64,000 bases of DNA from Paracentrotus lividus (lineage: Eukaryota > Echinodermata > Echinoidea > Camarodonta > Echinidae). Every line of letters starts with the position of its first letter. Within the stretch, counting starts at the first letter, position 1. The notes under the pieces were generated by a model. That model was not told the origin of the DNA. It made no database searches and worked only from the letters and a program-made list of their open reading frames with translations. Below are positions 62,309-64,000 of this stretch, one piece after another. Where the stretch lies: assembly GCA_940671915.1 (NCBI GenBank), contig CALNVZ010003432.1, positions 13,496,593-13,560,592 of the forward strand, given 5' to 3'. The position numbers and the translations under genes are program-made.

Positions 62309-64000
62309 TTTCCTATAGGTGATACACTGCTAATATTTTAATCTCATTGCATATTTGACCCCATTGAAATGGTTTAATTCCCTGTGGTGTAAGGATTACG
62401 GTTAATCCACAGAACAAAGTCAGACATGTCAAGCATTATGACCAAAGTAAGACATGCTCAACACTGTACAAATGTCCATTTGTCTCTCATTTATTTAGTT
62501 GTAACTAGTTAAGGCATAAGCCCCTGATATATTTTTTTACAAACCTAATTTGGTAGTCATTTCTTTAACTACATTGACAACGAAACAAAAATTTAACTTT
62601 GCAAATAAGGAAATAAGCTTCATTATGACTACATGCAAGACTTGTTTATTAAATGAACATCTGCTTTAACCATCATACAGGCCTGCTTTCTACAGGCATT
62701 TAGGTTAATGTTTGAAATTAACTTGTTACAATATACACGCAAATAATATGAAGATGAATGGGTAGGCATTGATGCGCGAATCAATCTTACCAGCAAAAAA
62801 AGAAAAAAGGCTTCTCTATTTGTGTTTGGATTTTGTGGTTTTTCAATGACCTGTGGGTGGGGAAATGGATTTTACTTCGAAGGAGAGGCAATTGTAGAGT
62901 GGCCTTTTGTTATCTGATATGCTCACAGAACCATGAAGTTATTAATGCCTGAGTGTAGGAAAAGTGTAATCTATTCCCGGAGTCATGAATGGCTCGTTGG
63001 TTGTGAGCGAGCTTCTGATGTGATCCCTTACACTGTAGCAGTGATGCTTGAGTTACTTTTCAATAAGCTGTCTGACTACACTCCAACTGATGGAAAACAC
63101 TCAAAGGGATTAAAGTGGATTGCAATCTTTTGTGTCTGAAGTAGACAAAAACACCCTCATTGAACTTGTAAAGGAGAAGTAAAATGAAACAGTTCTAGAA
63201 GTTTTTCAAAATAATAAACAAAGTGCAAATAGGCATCTTGAAGTGAAGAAATGGTTAATGACAGAATAAGGATATTTGTTATGATGTTCAGTTTTAATGT
63301 TTATTGTGTTTGTTTTCATACTTTAGACGGTCATTTTGAGTACTTTCTAAATATGTTATTGTACTGTCATAGAGTAAGAGAGTTAAACAATACTTTAGCA
63401 TGACGGCTGAATGTATTTTTGATATCACACAAAGTTAATTAATTTGTGAAAGCCTGAAATCTATAGTAGCAATTTATGTACATGTACACCCTTTGTGTTA
63501 GCTTCCTGTGGAACAAATGTGACATTGTCTGTAATGTTTGTTTCAGATAATGTCCCAAAATTGCTCTAATTTACTGAGACAGCACTCAAAGGTTTACTGG
63601 GCAAACTATTCTGAAAAGGTCATTTGCATTATGTTTTATCTGAGAAAATATACTGGGGCAGTTTGCTATGTCAACATGGAGTAAGGTTTCTGCAAACACA
63701 CTTTGTATTGACAGACTGTAGCTTGTGGTATGGTGCAGCGTATGGTGGGGTGGATAGGGCTAGGAAGAGGGAACTGAACAATGTACACGTACCATAATAA
63801 AGGAACATTCAATCTAGGGACATTCATGTGCATGTAGTATGCTCCCATCATGTTATTTTATTTATCGCAATGCAAATTTACTTTTCAAATGTCTTTATGA
63901 GTGGTGACTTTGTATAAGAATTAATACAAACGAATACCAGGATAATAACCTAATGCACACATATTAATTATAGGAATTAACTGCTGCCTGATGACCCCCC

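Larger units (their letters stand above)
49240..64000. other. Non-coding stretch after exon D
   Basis: No further KDM3 exon is recognisable, neither the long serine-rich exon nor the zinc finger or JmjC domain, so the gene must continue beyond the window if it is intact. The contents are an 86-base A run, further MITE and R1 copies, a TA-flanked element (56203-56640), a long pyrimidine tract (58047-58815) and a nested palindrome (62138-62308). Open frames of up to about 106 codons (for example 61084-61404) have no family features I recognise. Confidence 0.55.

Noticed and set aside
1..64000. CRISPR arrays, operons, rRNA genes
   Set aside because: No regularly spaced repeats with unique spacers, no clustered long open frames and no rRNA-like sequence. 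The splice signals show a eukaryotic genome.

Overview
The window is AT-rich animal DNA with split genes. Long introns, consensus splice sites (pyrimidine tract-cag | exon | gtaag), a tRNA-derived SINE and many short inverted-repeat transposons show this. The palindromic words TAGGCCTA and ACATGTAC recur throughout. From memory, such words are common in sea urchin and related echinoderm genomes, so I suggest an echinoderm, most likely a sea urchin. That assignment is inference. There are no operons, no CRISPR arrays, and almost no open frame above 100 codons that looks coding.

The only protein-coding locus I recognise with confidence is the N-terminal part of a plus-strand KDM3-family histone H3K9 demethylase gene, closest in my recollection to JMJD1C. 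Exon A (22337-22504), exon B (30328-30444), exon C (43846-44058) and exon D (49007-49088) encode consecutive pieces of the N-terminal Tudor/SH3-like region. They lie in the right order and strand and are separated by introns of about 7.8, 13.4 and 4.9 kb. The first exon should lie upstream of the window. The zinc finger and JmjC catalytic domain should lie downstream. A small exon-like segment with a stop and a nearby AATAAA (47141-47251) is phase-compatible with exon C and could be an alternative 3' end.

The reading frame is not clean. Exon A ends in a phase that does not match exon B, and exon D needs one extra and one missing base to be read as the family sequence. Either this locus is decaying or the assembly carries single-base indels. 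Around exon A there are three decayed partial copies of the same exon. Just after them lies a frame-broken remnant resembling an interleukin-17 domain (23055-23413), a cytokine family known to be expanded in sea urchins.

Layout: 1-22336 is intronic or intergenic DNA with a tandem duplication (1661-2173), microsatellites and several TIR elements. 22194-23413 holds exon A, its relics and the IL-17-like relic. 23414-30327 is intron with a TA-flanked MITE and three abutting TTAA-flanked elements. 30445-43845 is intron with MITEs and a CpG-rich, promoter-like block (CRE, NRF1-type and E-box sites near 33.6 kb) that could start a short isoform. 44059-49006 is intron with two MITEs and the unassigned terminal exon. 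49095-64000 starts with a SINE six bases past the exon D donor and continues as intron or intergenic DNA with an 86-base A run, a long pyrimidine tract and a nested palindrome. The main non-genic story is the density and nesting of short inverted-repeat elements, several with recognisable target duplications (TA, TTAA or CATACT).
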